In this document: piece after piece, positions 47,211 through 58,993 of the stretch
How the letters are laid out: every line of letters begins with the position of its first letter
Position numbering within the stretch: position 1 is the first letter of the stretch
Assembly (NCBI GenBank): GCA_017506865.1
Contig: JAFCMP010000549.1
Coordinates: 545,195-609,194 of the forward strand
Direction: 5' to 3'
Source of the DNA: Tribonema minus
Lineage: Eukaryota > Sar > Xanthophyceae > Tribonematales > Tribonemataceae
Length of the DNA stretch: 64,000 nucleotides
Made by a program: the position numbers and the translations under genes
The notes under the pieces: generated by a model
Seen by the model: the letters and a program-made list of their open reading frames with translations, nothing else
Databases searched by the model: none
What the model was told of the DNA's origin: nothing

Positions 47211-50200
47211 ATGGGTGAGAATAGGCGGGTCATCGTTGTGGGCGCAGGCATCAGTGGTCTTGCTGCTGCTCGCGAGCTCACCCAGCGGGGCTATGAGGTT
47301 ACTGTGTTGGAGGGCCGAGACAGGCCAGGCGGACGCACTGTATCTGTGGACATGGGAGGATCCATGGTTGATCTTGGAGCCGCATTCATTCACGGTGAGC
47401 GACAAGTAAGCTGCCAGTTCCACGCACACACCTTCCAATCAAAGTTGAAGTTGCTGATTTTTGCCGTGCTTGAGGCCTGCCTAGCTGTGTGTGATAAGCC
47501 GTGCAGTATGAGTTTATATTCACGAGTTTTTATGTTGCTGAAGGTTCTAGTCAGCTGCGATCTGGTTGACGTCGATCGCGTGGTCGTCAATCACGGATTT
47601 CATTCCTGTGTCTCTCCGGCGACGTGAGGACCTGGGGATGCAATGCTAGGCAGCACTATTGCTCACGCCTGGAAGTATTAATGTCAGAATCTGAGGCATT
47701 AATGACGGGCGCTGCTTACCACTTGCCTTGCCTCAGGCGTGGAGGGCAATCCCTTGAGCGCCATCGTCAAAGAAATGGGTTTGACACCGGTACCATTTGA
47801 GCAGTGCACACTCTATCAGTCAGACGGCTGGCCCGCCGACATCAGAGAAGACAGGCGTGTGGAGCGCATCTTCAATGATGTGCTCGAAAGATGTCACCAG
47901 GCAGCGGTGCAGCACTTGGAGCAGCGGGGGAGGAGTTTCTCAGACGCCACGGCCGCCAGCCGTGAACCAGCGCCTGGCCTCAGCAACACCATCGGTTCTG
48001 GTGGCAGTAGGCGCAGGCCTGCGTCAACACTCAAGCCGTCTGCTGGTGCCACAGCCGCCACAGCTGCAGCAGCTGGTGCCGCTTCAACCCCCAGCGGCAA
48101 TGGCGCAGCTGCGGATGGCGCTGTCGACAGCCGCAACGGTGTACACAGTACTGTCGCAGCAGCAACTGGCGCCGCTGCTGGTGTCGAACCAGCGCAGCCG
48201 CAGCGGATCCTGCCGGGCCGCTTGGACGAGCTGCTAGCGCAGGAAGGCAAGTCACTGCTCAGTGGTCTTTCCAAGGGCGAGCAGCAGCTCTTCAACTGGC
48301 ACAGGGGGAACCTGGAGATTGCATGCGGCGCGGATCTCAGCGAGCTGAGCGCTGTGCACTGGAACCAGGACGATCGGTACCAGTACGAGGGGGACCACGT
48401 GATGCTGAGGGAGGGGTATGGGTGCTTGGTGAAGGCGCTATCCAAGCGCTTGGACATTCGATACCAGGTATGGAACTAGCTGGTCATACATCCTTGTTTT
48501 CATTAGTGAAGGTGCATGGTGTGAGTCTATCAACAATGATCAGTACGGGTTCTGACCTGCAGATTGGGCCGTCGCCATATGTGCATGCACACAGCTCTGA
48601 GCAAGCTTTTCAACAAAACATGTGGGCTCTGCCATCGCAGAATACGTTTCACCTCACACAAGTCGTGTATACATACCAGGCTGTTTCTGTCGTGACTGTC
48701 GTCATGGTGGATTATCCGCAATCTGGTATGGTTGCAATTTTTGCACATGCCGCCTGCGTTGGAATTGAAACCCAATTCGCCATTCATTGCAGTTTACCAA
48801 AGCAGTGGTCTACAGCTGTGCATCGGGTGCGAGTATCAATGTAGCTAGCTCAGCAATGATTCAATCTTTGGGCAGATCTTTATCGGAATGTAGACGACTG
48901 CGCGCTTGCAAGTATGAATTCTGCCAGTTGCAGCGCTCAACCGCTGCTGAATGGCTATGTTGCAGCACGTAGAGGCAGCCTCACAATGGCAAGTCCTCTG
49001 CACCCTGATGTAAATACACTGTCCTTCAAATTGCAAGACAGAAGAGAAAGTGTTGCGCCGGACAAGTACTTGTAGTACTGCTGCGAGACACGACTCGTGA
49101 CTACATGACAGTTGCAGACTCGCACACTAGCTTTGGCTGCTGGTCATTGGCGGCATGCTCGTCAGTCATTGGCCACGTGAATTCATGAACTTGCATCAGC
49201 TTAGACTTTGGTGGACCATGTGATCCCCCTGTAGGCAACGCGCACCTTGAAGGTGGACTCCGTCTGTTTGGTCCATAGTCAGGTTGATGACAACCAGCAC
49301 AATGCTTGCTCATAATGAAGACCTGCAATAGGGTTTTACAAGTCACCCTTCAGGCAGGTGGACTACTTTGTATCGTCTATTTACGCTGATCAAGTGTCAA
49401 TTCACACAGCACGCAGTCACTTGATAATCAGGCGCGTCACCCGTTGGTGATGCTGCCTGTTGGTGATGCGAGCAGCTACATACCATCGCATGCACTGTGC
49501 AGTGCCTCAAAGTATGAATGGCACTGGAGGAAGATCAATAGCAGTCTGGTCTGTAAGATAATACATCCTTCAAACATCTGTCATGAGTGGTCATTTCGTG
49601 CACCGCAACTGTACATGCGCAGAATGTTGCAAACACCTGACTGTGTGCAACCTGCATCAATGCTGAGTCGGCTTGGCGACTTTGCACCGTTTTGGCAACC
49701 CTAACCCTAATTTTCACCCTAACCTGACCCTAATCCCCACGTCTACGAACCAACTCTAACCTCACTCTGAACCCTAAGGTTTGAGATAAAAAGTGTATGG
49801 TTTCTAGAGTAAGGCATCAATTGCAATCATGACGCGTCGCCACTGTTTCTTCTCTCCAGGCGGAGGTTAAAGTCATCAAACTGGACACCACGGCTGTCAA
49901 GGGCGTGCAAGCCACCACAGCAGACGGCCGCACCTTCGACGCTGACTTCCTGGTGTGCACGCTGCCGCTGGGAGTGCTCAAGGCACGCGCAGTGCGATTT
50001 GATCCCGTGCTGCCGCAAGCGAAGACTGACAGCATCCGCGCCCTGGGGTTCGGGTGTCTCAACAAGGTCGTCATGCTGTTTCCTACCGTGTTCTGGGACA
50101 CTATGGACTTCATTGGCCATGCGGCGGACACGCGAGGGCAGTGGGTACTGTTTGCTGACCTGAGCAGGTGAGAATGCCACTATAGGTACAAGCAGTTGCA

Positions 50201-53200
50201 CTAAAATCCACGTGTGTACCACGACTTGCAGATTACACTGTCGTAATGCGCATAGATTCACTCCCAGCTTTTGAAGGGTCGGGGCGAGGGTTGAGAGGTT
50301 CAAGGGTCAAGCGCTGATGCACGCATACTTGTACCACATGAACGTGTCAGGACAGCCATTTGCTAGTGCAACTACTCTAGGCCGATCCGTTCTGAAGTGC
50401 AATTTGTGCTTGACTGCATGGCTTTGGTTTGCCAACAGCGATGACCAGTACGGTGACAAACTTTTCTCACGTATCAATTGATGTACTCTGCAGCAAGATA
50501 TGCACGTAAATTACCTCTGTGTTGATTCTTTAGGCAGTTGGCGTTAAATTGACGTCTTGGGTGTGACGATGGTTGCGCGCACGATTTTAGTTCAAAGTAT
50601 ACAATTAATGAACACCTTTGAACTACGGTATGGCGAAGAAGGCATACACTGAGTTTCAATGAGAGTTGTAAGGTCACCTACACTGGCAGGCTCATGGCCT
50701 CAACATTGCGCGCGGCGTGTTGAAGTTTTCTCATCATGTGCTGCGTTGAAGTTGACGCATCAGGAGGCATGTTGCGTGGCGTTGTGGCCTTTTGTTGCTG
50801 TAATCTCGTTCACTGTGGTGGTAGTTGTTGATATGCAATTCCTTGTGGACCAGCATGAGACTGTAGATGCCGAACATACTTTTCAGCCCTTCCCACCATA
50901 TTCCTGTCGTAATTCTTACACCTCCCATGTGCATATCCAGCATGCACACAAGCGGCGAATCGCGTTCAAGTGTCTCGTGTAGTGCACTCTGTGTGGTTGG
51001 CTTGTTGCCGTGCATACTAATTTGCAGGGCACAACGCTGTCCTTCATGACAGAGGAGCACTTTTGCCCACTGGAAGGTGAACTTTTACACATGTTGCCAT
51101 GATCTATGGCTTTCACCCCGCCCATTGCGCATGGGTCTTCGATGCAGCACCCTGTTGAGCAAGTGCTGGTCATGAAGCATGCGCTTGGAGTGCTGGTCAT
51201 GTTGCCTGACCATATGCACAGATAGCCAACCCTTTAACCTCGAATTACAAATGTTACTATAAAGGCGACTCCACACATGCGCCCGACAAATATTCTGGCA
51301 TTGTTTCATGTGCTGCCTGACGCTGCAGGATGACTGGGCAGGCGGTGCTGGTGGCCATGACTGGCGGCCCATTCGCAACATCAATCGAGCGGCTCTCTGA
51401 CAGTGGCATCCTACAGCAGATCATGGCCGTGCTCAAACGCATCTATCACAAGGTGCCGGAGCCCGTCAAGGTGGAGATCAGCCGTTGGAAGAGCGACCGG
51501 TTTGCCAGGGGTTCATTCAGCTTCATTGCACCGGATGCCACAGCAAAAGGTGAGAGACTAGGCACGTGATTATCGCAGTAGTCTGACCAGTATCGTGTTG
51601 GAGGTGACCTGGCAGACTGCAATCAGCACAATTCACTGCTGAATACAACTGGACTGCTGAATACAACTGGATCGATTATCGCAAGGCTATTGTTTCATAC
51701 TGGTATCCAACAAATCATGGATGGTGGTCGTGTCGGCCATGTGTCTGGCGGTAGAGCTGCTCACGATCTCTGCTTTGACGATGCCAACCAATCTGCCTGC
51801 ACAACACACGCAGCTTCGTGCCGCATGCCAATTTCTGCACAACAAGCCCACTAGCGGTTACGCTGTCCTTTTTGACACCTGTGTGAATCAGGTGACCAGA
51901 AGGCAGAGCTTTGGTGCATTAACATTGCCAATTACGTTGGCAGCTTCATACTATGTGTGCTGTTGGCAGCGTGAACACTTAGTTTTGGTTCACCACTATT
52001 GCATTTAGTGACACATAGAGCACATGGACGCGTGCGCACCTTGAGCACCAACCTGCAGCAGCAATCAGCAAACCTGCTGATGACCAATGAAATGCTTTAA
52101 CGGCTTATATGAAGTGATTTTTTATCGGCTTATGTGCTGCTGTCCTTTTCTTCACCTTGCTTGCAGACTACGACACCCTGTCAGAGCCTCTGTGCGACGG
52201 GTTCGGAGTCCCGCGCGTCCTCTTTGCGGGCGAGGCCACCACCCGCTACCACCCCTCCACCACCACTGGCGCCTGGCTCAGCGGCCTGAGGGAGGCCATG
52301 CGCATTGACATGCTGGTCCGTCCCACCAAGCACAAGGAGCCGTTTGATCCAGACTGCGTCTACGACTGCTCCATCCGCTTCCCGCGAGTGCCACACAGCG
52401 AGCGGTCGCCCTTCACCGGCGCGCCATCTCCATGTGAGTTGAAGTTGACAGCCACGTAGAAGGCTTGAAATTAGATGGCCCAAGTTTCGATTTATAAACG
52501 ATATCATCTACTTTGCAGCGCGAGTGCAGCGTGAGTGATATCCCCAAAGTTGATGCTAGCCTCCATTTTTCTTAGCCTGAGGCTAGGTTTAGTTATGATG
52601 GACATGCTCACTTGTAGGCTTTAGGTTAGCAAACCTGTAGCGACACTGCGTTGGGCTGCGGCTTGACTTTTGCTGCCTCTTCAGGCAGACCACTGCTGAT
52701 GGTTTCACACAAACTTGCCAAAAATTCCACCTGATAGAGTCCTGTGGCTTTTTGTCTTTCCTGTACCACACGGAGTGCTCATCAAGTACTATAGTCGACC
52801 AGAGCCCTCGACAAATGCAGCTGGGCGACACTGTCAGACATGCCACAAGACCAATCGTGATGCGATTGACTGAGAGCGGTGGTGCTGATGTTGATCAAGC
52901 ATTGAGATGTTGGGGATCGTACAAGTGCAGACGCCGCAGTGCCAGCTGCTGGTGCTGCTGCTGTTACTAGTGGTGTAAGCTTTAAGAGATTCAAAATGCT
53001 GTGGCACAGCAGCATTTTGGCATGCACGCTCGTTGCATGAGCGGTGGTGCCGCCTGTGGCCCACATAGTTAGCCCAAGTCGTGTTGCGTGAACACTTTTT
53101 TAAGCACGAAAAGCTGTGCAATGTGGACCTCGCCTTTGTCATGGCGAGCACGGGCTAGCAGCTTTGACAGAAACACTGATTTAGCTGCATAACTTTCCTG

Positions 53201-54581
53201 TCGTCAATGCTATTGTTCGCCCAGTATGGCTTGCCAACGCAACTAAAGGCACATATAGCTACATCAGCTTACCCTTGACGCCCCCCCCCCCCCCCCCTGA
53301 CCCCCCCCTCACCCTCCCCACCACCCGCCTGTCTCCCTGTTGGTTACAGCTCTCAGTACACGGGTTGGCCTGCGCACCACCAACTCTACCCACTCTCGCC
53401 TGCACTCCGCCAACTCTAGAATGGCAGCAGCGAGCCCGGCTGTGGGGTCAATTCGGCGGCGGCGCTCAGCAGATGCACCCCCTCGATTCAGGCAGGACGG
53501 TTCGCCGGGTTATGTGGCAGCCAAGTATGGCGCGCGCGCAGTGACGCTGCAGGCGCAAGCGCAGGCCAACGGTGCGGCAGCGCACACGCCAGTCAAAGAG
53601 AACGGGCATGGCGGAGGCAGCAGCAACGGTGGCGGCAGCATGGGAGCGCAGCGCCGGCAGCTGGCTGTGCACGGCAGCAGCACGGGCGTAGCTTCGGGGC
53701 GGTGCCCTGTGCGACTGACACGAAGCACTGCAGCATCCAGTGCAGGCGCGCCACTGACACCACTAGCGCCAGCGCCGCCGCACCAGCCGTCCATGCCGCT
53801 GCAAACCTCAGCAGGGGCAGCAGCAGCAGCAGCACCAGGCGCAGCTGTGGGTGACACGGATTCAGCGCGCCGTGGCAAGCGCACTCGCCAGTCAGCAGCA
53901 GCAGCAGCAGCAGCATCAGCAGCGCCAGAGGCCGGTGACCCTGCGGCGGGGCCAGGTGACAGCGCAAGCACAGACGACGTGCCACTGGCCAGGCGCAGGC
54001 CACACCGGCTGTTGACGCCGCCGCAAGCGGCAGCAGCAGTAGCAGTGGCAGCCACACTAGCGGCAGGACCTGCAGCTGTGCTCGAGCCAACTCAGAATGG
54101 CGCGACCAGCAATGGCACATCGCCAGCTCAACGCAAGCTCAGAGCCGCTTCGGCCCGAACAATGCCCTCCATGGCAGCACCGGCAGCATCAGAGATGAAG
54201 CAGGCAGCAGTTGTGCCAGTGACATCGTCGGCGATCTCACCGGCAAAGACAGCGCATGAGATCACGGCAGCGCAACAGAGCAGTGGTAGTGCGGAGGAGT
54301 TGCCACGGGCAAAGCGCAAGCGCGTATTTGCATCTCTGCGCCCTGAAGCGGCACCCATGTCGGCTGTTGTTCTCGCCTGCCAGTCCACACCTGCCACCGC
54401 CGCAGCCACTGTTGCTGGCAGCGCGGCCGCTGCTGCCGCCGTTACAACGGCCACACACACAGAGGCCGTGGCTGCAGTGCCTGCCTCTGCTGGACAGCCA
54501 CAACAGTCGCCATGCAAGTCTGTGCCTCCCGCTGACGACAAGCAGTTAGCCAGTCCTGATCTAGTGGTGACTTCAAACTGA
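47211..54581 (+). CDS. LSD1/polyamine-oxidase-like flavin amine oxidase with Ala-rich tail
   Basis: FAD-dependent amine oxidase, either a histone lysine demethylase-like (KDM1/LDL) enzyme or a polyamine oxidase. Exons: 47211-47394, 47737-48467, 49860-50167, 51329-51549, 52167-52433, 53350-54581 (TGA). All phases agree (980 aa). The dinucleotide fold GAGISGL is at residues 11-17, then [11 protein letters not shown] and FIHGVEGNPL. The LSD-type block [10 protein letters not shown] / [11 protein letters not shown] ends exon 2. Substrate-domain motifs are [18 protein letters not shown] and VFWD. The FAD-closing motif is [11 protein letters not shown] (Glu about 504), followed by [11 protein letters not shown]. 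Exon 2 has an Ala/Gly-rich insert near residues 130-175, and residues 571-980 form an Ala/Pro/Ser-rich tail with basic patches (IRRRR, AKRKR). No SWIRM domain is seen at the N-terminus. The HWNQDD/GDH block favours the LSD-like branch; basic patches suggest a nuclear site. Confidence 0.92.
49696..49735 (-). repeat. Degenerate interstitial telomere-like tract
   Basis: CCCTAA units and variants about 125-165 bp upstream of amine oxidase exon 49860-50167; further degenerate units extend to about 49780. Confidence 0.75.
53281..53297 (+). repeat. 17-nt C run before the last amine oxidase exon
   Basis: A C run followed by a C-rich pyrimidine tract that leads to the acceptor TTACAG at 53349. It probably serves as a long polypyrimidine tract. 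Confidence 0.85.
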
Positions 54582-55900
54582 GATGCCAGTCCTCAGCCTG
54601 TGTTGTAGCTTTCATTCAGTCATGTCTGCTGGGGTCGTGGGGACTGTTGATACGTGCGTATAGACAGGGTCAGTTGCAGCCAAGGCTCTGCAGCGTCATG
54701 ACAAGTGTGAGTGTGGCACGCACACTGCCAACACGTGGGCACAGCCTTGAGGCACAGCCTCGAGGCACTACAAAACAACACAGCGCGAACCTCGCCAGCA
54801 TGTCAGAGAAAGCATGCCATTGCTGCTCGTGTTTGCTCGCAAGATTTTTCTTTGCATTCTTGGATTCTTCAGAAGTTTAAGGGCAAAGCAATGCTTGCGG
54901 TTGTCAGCAAGGTGAGTATGCTACAGCCATGCTGTTACTGTGGGGATGCACAGCAGTAGTACTGCACGTAGCGCGCCTGGTATGCACTCTCATCTTCGCC
55001 CTCAAACGCAGCTGCCCTCTCCTGCATTATGATGGTCACTGTTATACGCCTGTTATCGCAGCACGTGCATATGCACGCTTGCCATCCTTGCTGCCCTCTC
55101 CTGCAGGGGCACTGTTACACTGATACTATCGCACAACTATCATTACACCGGTACCAATTGGTCAACTCCTTTCAAGTCGATTCCATTGTTGGGTCACCTT
55201 TCAGAGAAGAACAAGAGAGCATGAGGATCCGGAGCAGAATCGAGTCATTGCAAACAACAAGTTGTTCATCACTAGGCTCTTGTTCACGGCACTTCAAGCA
55301 AAGACTTGCGCGTCATCAAGGGAGGGGGTAGGTCCCTGAATCAGTCAACAAAGCCGAAGCTGCTTAATCGTGAAAGTTTGCTGCATAAGCAGGGAGGGGC
55401 TCAGCTTGGCAGTAGCGTCGGAGGTCGGCATCTTGCAGCAGCGGCGGCAGCACGTCAAGGACAGGGCATGAGCTGATTACCGCAGCAGCGCAGGCTGCAG
55501 GCAGAGCGCCGGTGCAGCACACATCCGCTGAGCGCCAGACATCAGGCACACGCAACCTAGGGGGGTGGGGGTTGCCGTGCACCATCTGGCAGCAATTTCA
55601 TCGATGGCGATGCCAGTTTCATGCCCCAGCAGTGCCAGCTGCAGCGCCTGCTGCGCGCCAGCATCCGGCGGCGCCAACTTCAGCGCCTGCAGGCATGCCG
55701 TGCACCTTACAGTGGCGCCAATGTCAACACGCTTTCGCCCACTGGCAAATTAATAAGAAGTGTATATATCATATTCAAAATATGCATGGGCGCACGACGT
55801 GCACGCAGTACGCAGCAGAGACGCCGGCGGGGCACTGCCGCACTGCCACCTAGCACGCACAGCACCACTGACGCTCACCTGGCACGTACGTCGGGCTGAA
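54582..55900. other. Intergenic or unresolved region
   Basis: About 1.3 kb after the amine oxidase stop. No family motif is found. A small open frame around 55480-55680 is Ala/Gln-rich on one strand and Cys-rich on the other, with no way to choose between them. Confidence 0.45.
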
Positions 55901-56038
55901 GGGGAGCCAATGCAGGCGCAGCCATGGAGGCAGCAGGCGCTGCGGCAGCTGGCACCTCACGGCACAGCGGCGGTAGGTGGCAGTGTATGGCACGCGTTTC
56001 TGCATGGCGCGCATGCATGACCTCACCCGGCGTTATCT

Positions 56039-57660
56039 CTAACCCTCAGCGACATCGACCTCAAACCAGCTTCACATACTTCCAGCACATGCCTTCAGCG
56101 CTGTACTGCAAGAAGCTGCTCGACCGCTGGCAGGGCCCCTATGTAGATATCCTGCAGCAGCTAGCCTGAGGTCCCCGCTGTCGGCCCAGGCGTCTTTAGC
56201 GACAAGCCGGTGCAGTCCAGCGTGCTGGTCAGCGGCATGAAGGAGGACAACACGTGCATCAAACGCCACCTGGTCAAGCTGGCCGTTGATGACAGCAAGG
56301 AAACGCCCGGCCCGCTGCCCCTCTCGCTGCAGCCGGCCGCTTTTGCCCACATTGGTGGCACAGCCGGCTCACGACTGACTCACTGCCGTTAACGTCATTG
56401 CAGGCTTGTGTCGTGTCAGTAACTACACGTAGTGAAGTCATTGTTGCTTCCTGTTGTCGGGCTTAGCAAAGCCTATGTGCCCAGGGGGCCCGACTCATTT
56501 GGGGTTAGGATTTGGGTTAGGGTTAGGGTTCTTCTTGGGGTAGGGTTAGTTCCCGGCTTCAAGTTCAAGTTGGCAGTTTCAGATCATGGATTTATGCGTG
56601 CGATGCAACTTGCATCACCCAGGCGGAGGTAAGCCCCTGACTCGTGCAGACTGGCACTGCACGTCTGTGCGCTGCAGCCGCTGTGGCTGCGGGCGTCGGC
56701 ATCTATCTAGGCACCAAAAAAAGCAGCCCTGGTGATTCTGGCAACCTCAAGGGCACCGCAAGTACAACGGCGGAAGCAGCGCTGGCGGTGCCAGTGCACA
56801 GGATACAACTCCCGCCAGCAGAGGAGACTGCAGTGCCATTAACGTGTTCAGCACTGCCACACGCACAATCCTTGACGGTGAGTGCAAGCCATGTCGATCT
56901 GCACGAGCAAGCGAATCTCGGATGCGCACGATCGACCTGACCTCATGGTGTAGTGTACTTCATGATTCAGAAGGATATCCTACAAGCGCATTGAAGGTCC
57001 GCCGAGCAGGTAGCCTCAATAATAGACACCGTGTCAGCGCCTACACCACTGCAGCAGCTGCGGCTCTCTCCGTTCAGAAGAATATGCTCTGTCAACTGAA
57101 GTGCTGTAACAGTAAAGTGTGAAGAAATTCTGGCCTGTTCTGATTCAGTGTACTTAGGAGTGATTGGCGTTTTGAATCCATCCTGCACTCTGTCTTTGCA
57201 GGTGCACCAACAAATGCTATGTTTCCAGCACCGCCGTCACTCACTCACGACTGCGTTCTGCCCGCATTCATATCCACCGATGCTCTCGTGTAGTACACAC
57301 AAGATACTTTCAGAAGTCACACGACACGCAGATTCCGTAAAGCAGCATCAAGTTAGACCATAATCTGGGCTTTTTTGCGCCCTGAGCAAGAATTAATAAA
57401 AAGTACACACAAACACACACTCTGTTTTACTTGCAGGAACGAGTGCGCTTGCCGCATTTGGCTATGGCCCGACCGCTCTGGCGTGCTGTTTGCTGCTCGA
57501 CTGTCCCTACGCGTCTGTGGCAATGTACACGTGTGAGCACGGCACTGCTTTCGAGATCAGCTGCTGTGCCACTTGAACCTGAGGCGAAGCAGGATGTCGC
57601 ACGCAGCACAAGGTGCGCGCGCCGCGCAATCCTTGAACTGCGAATGCCACAGCAGTAGCT
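56039..57660 (+). CDS. Candidate exons of an unrecognised Cys-containing protein
   Basis: Several splice-bounded segments look coding but could not be joined into one model. One is 56053 to about 56160 (a FTYFQHMPSALYCKKLL segment after an acceptor). Another is about 56174-56392 (VFSDKPVQSSVLVSGMK, TAA at the end). A third ends at 56877 (CSAINVFSTATRTILDG), which joins in phase to 57202-57293 (APTNAMFPAPPSL, then TAG). A fourth starts at about 57437. I do not recognise a family. They could be the 5' part of the EGF-like gene to the right, or a decayed gene; the frame changes between adjacent segments make decay possible. Confidence 0.35.
56502..56549 (+). repeat. Interstitial telomere-like tract
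   Basis: TTAGGG units and variants (GGGTTAGGATTTGGGTTAGGG and onward), broken by a short non-repeat segment. Confidence 0.8.
56992..57075 (+). repeat. GCATTGAAGGTCC repeat, copy 1
   Basis: First of three dispersed roughly 80-bp copies on the plus strand. It starts with GCATTGAAGGTCC, continues with GCCTCAATA and GCCTACACCACT, and ends in GCTGCGGCTC. Confidence 0.8.
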
Positions 57661-58137
57661 TGTACATACTGTGATGCTGTCAGCCTGAATTCCATATGGT
57701 TGCTGTTATCGCTTGGATTCTCATACTGCTATGGCTGCTGACTCTGTTGCACTGACCAGCTCCTCTACGCAGCTGTTACTAAGTATCACAACGAGTTGGA
57801 GCTGCATGCAGCATGATATCATTGACGGCAGCATGCGCATCGTGCTGATGTTTTTTTGCTATTGTGCGCAGCTGCCAAGGCCCCCATTTTCGTGCCGTCG
57901 TACCTGCTCCGACGACCTTGCGATCAACAGCAGAGGTCGCAAAACCCTTGGCTGCCACCTGCACGCTGACAGAGCGCGTTGTGACAGCTTGCAGGTCAGT
58001 GGGCAAACCTGGTTTCCTATACACACAAAAAAGGAGAGTATGTGATGCGGTGTTGTCCTGATACTGTGTAAGGTTTTACTTGCCAAACACTGAACCAGAA
58101 ATGGGAATACGGGACCAAGCAACATACCATCGGTACT

Positions 58138-58335
58138 TTGTGTTGCAACTTAGCGCGCTGCTGCTCCCTAGCCTGTTGCTCCGCACCGACAGAAGTAGAC
58201 ATCAAGGTGACTAATGCAACAGGCGACCAACACCAGTTGTGTGCTGCTAGAAGTGACTGTTTTGTAGTCTGTGTACCGGCAAGTTCATCTGCCGTAACTG
58301 TCAAGTGTGTGAACGGCATGAGCATGCAACTGCCA
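58138..58335 (+). repeat. Dispersed Cys-rich coding-like element, copy 2
   Basis: Inverted relative to the copy at 19697-19890. On the plus strand it is open and encodes a Cys-rich segment with EVDIKVT, CAAR, VCVPA and AVTVKC. It lies between candidate exons of the Cys-rich/EGF locus and may itself be an exon. A splice-bounded open segment at about 57880-57994 (PTTLRSTAEVAKPLAATC) precedes it. Confidence 0.65.
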
Positions 58336-58908
58336 TATGTATGCTCCAATACTTTGCAGTAGCCAAGTCTGTCCAAACCCTTTCAGCATTTGCTGCTGCG
58401 TTTCAACATAATGCTGTGTTAGTGAGGTGAATACACCGGTGTTGAAGATGGTTGGCATCCTATGATGAGCACTGAGCACTTTCAAATTCTGCAATTTGGG
58501 GTTGGAGTTACCTACTTGGGGCAACAGTTCTGTTGAGGCTAGTGTCCACGACAAGTTCATAATGGGAATTACCCTAACCCCTAAGTTTCTCGGCATAGGA
58601 ACAAGAGCATTATCGCTACATTTTTTTCAAGGCATGACTTTTACACCCATATCATCACAACTGAGCACAAGTTTATTCAAAGGGTCCACACCTTTGGGTC
58701 CACTGTGCTATTCAGATCCCGTTGCTTGCAATGCCAATCTTATAGTCACAAGTGAAAGAAAAATAACCAGAGAAAAATATAGAGCAGAAGAGTATTTGTA
58801 ACAGTCGATATCCTCAAAAGGAAACAGATGCTGAGTGAAAACAAACCAGAGAAGAGGGAATAGAGAATAGGAGGATGCAAAGCTTCTACTGCTGTATGTA
58901 CAGAGGCA

Positions 58909-58993
58909 TTGAAGGTCCCCCGAGGAGGTAGCCTCAATAGCTGAGACTGCGTCTGCATCTACGCCACTCTGTTGCTGCTGCGGCTCACCTCAG
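58909..58993 (+). repeat. GCATTGAAGGTCC repeat, copy 2
   Basis: Second copy; its 3' end (GCTGCGGCTCACCTCAG) serves as the splice acceptor of the Pro-rich exon beginning at 58994. Confidence 0.8.
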
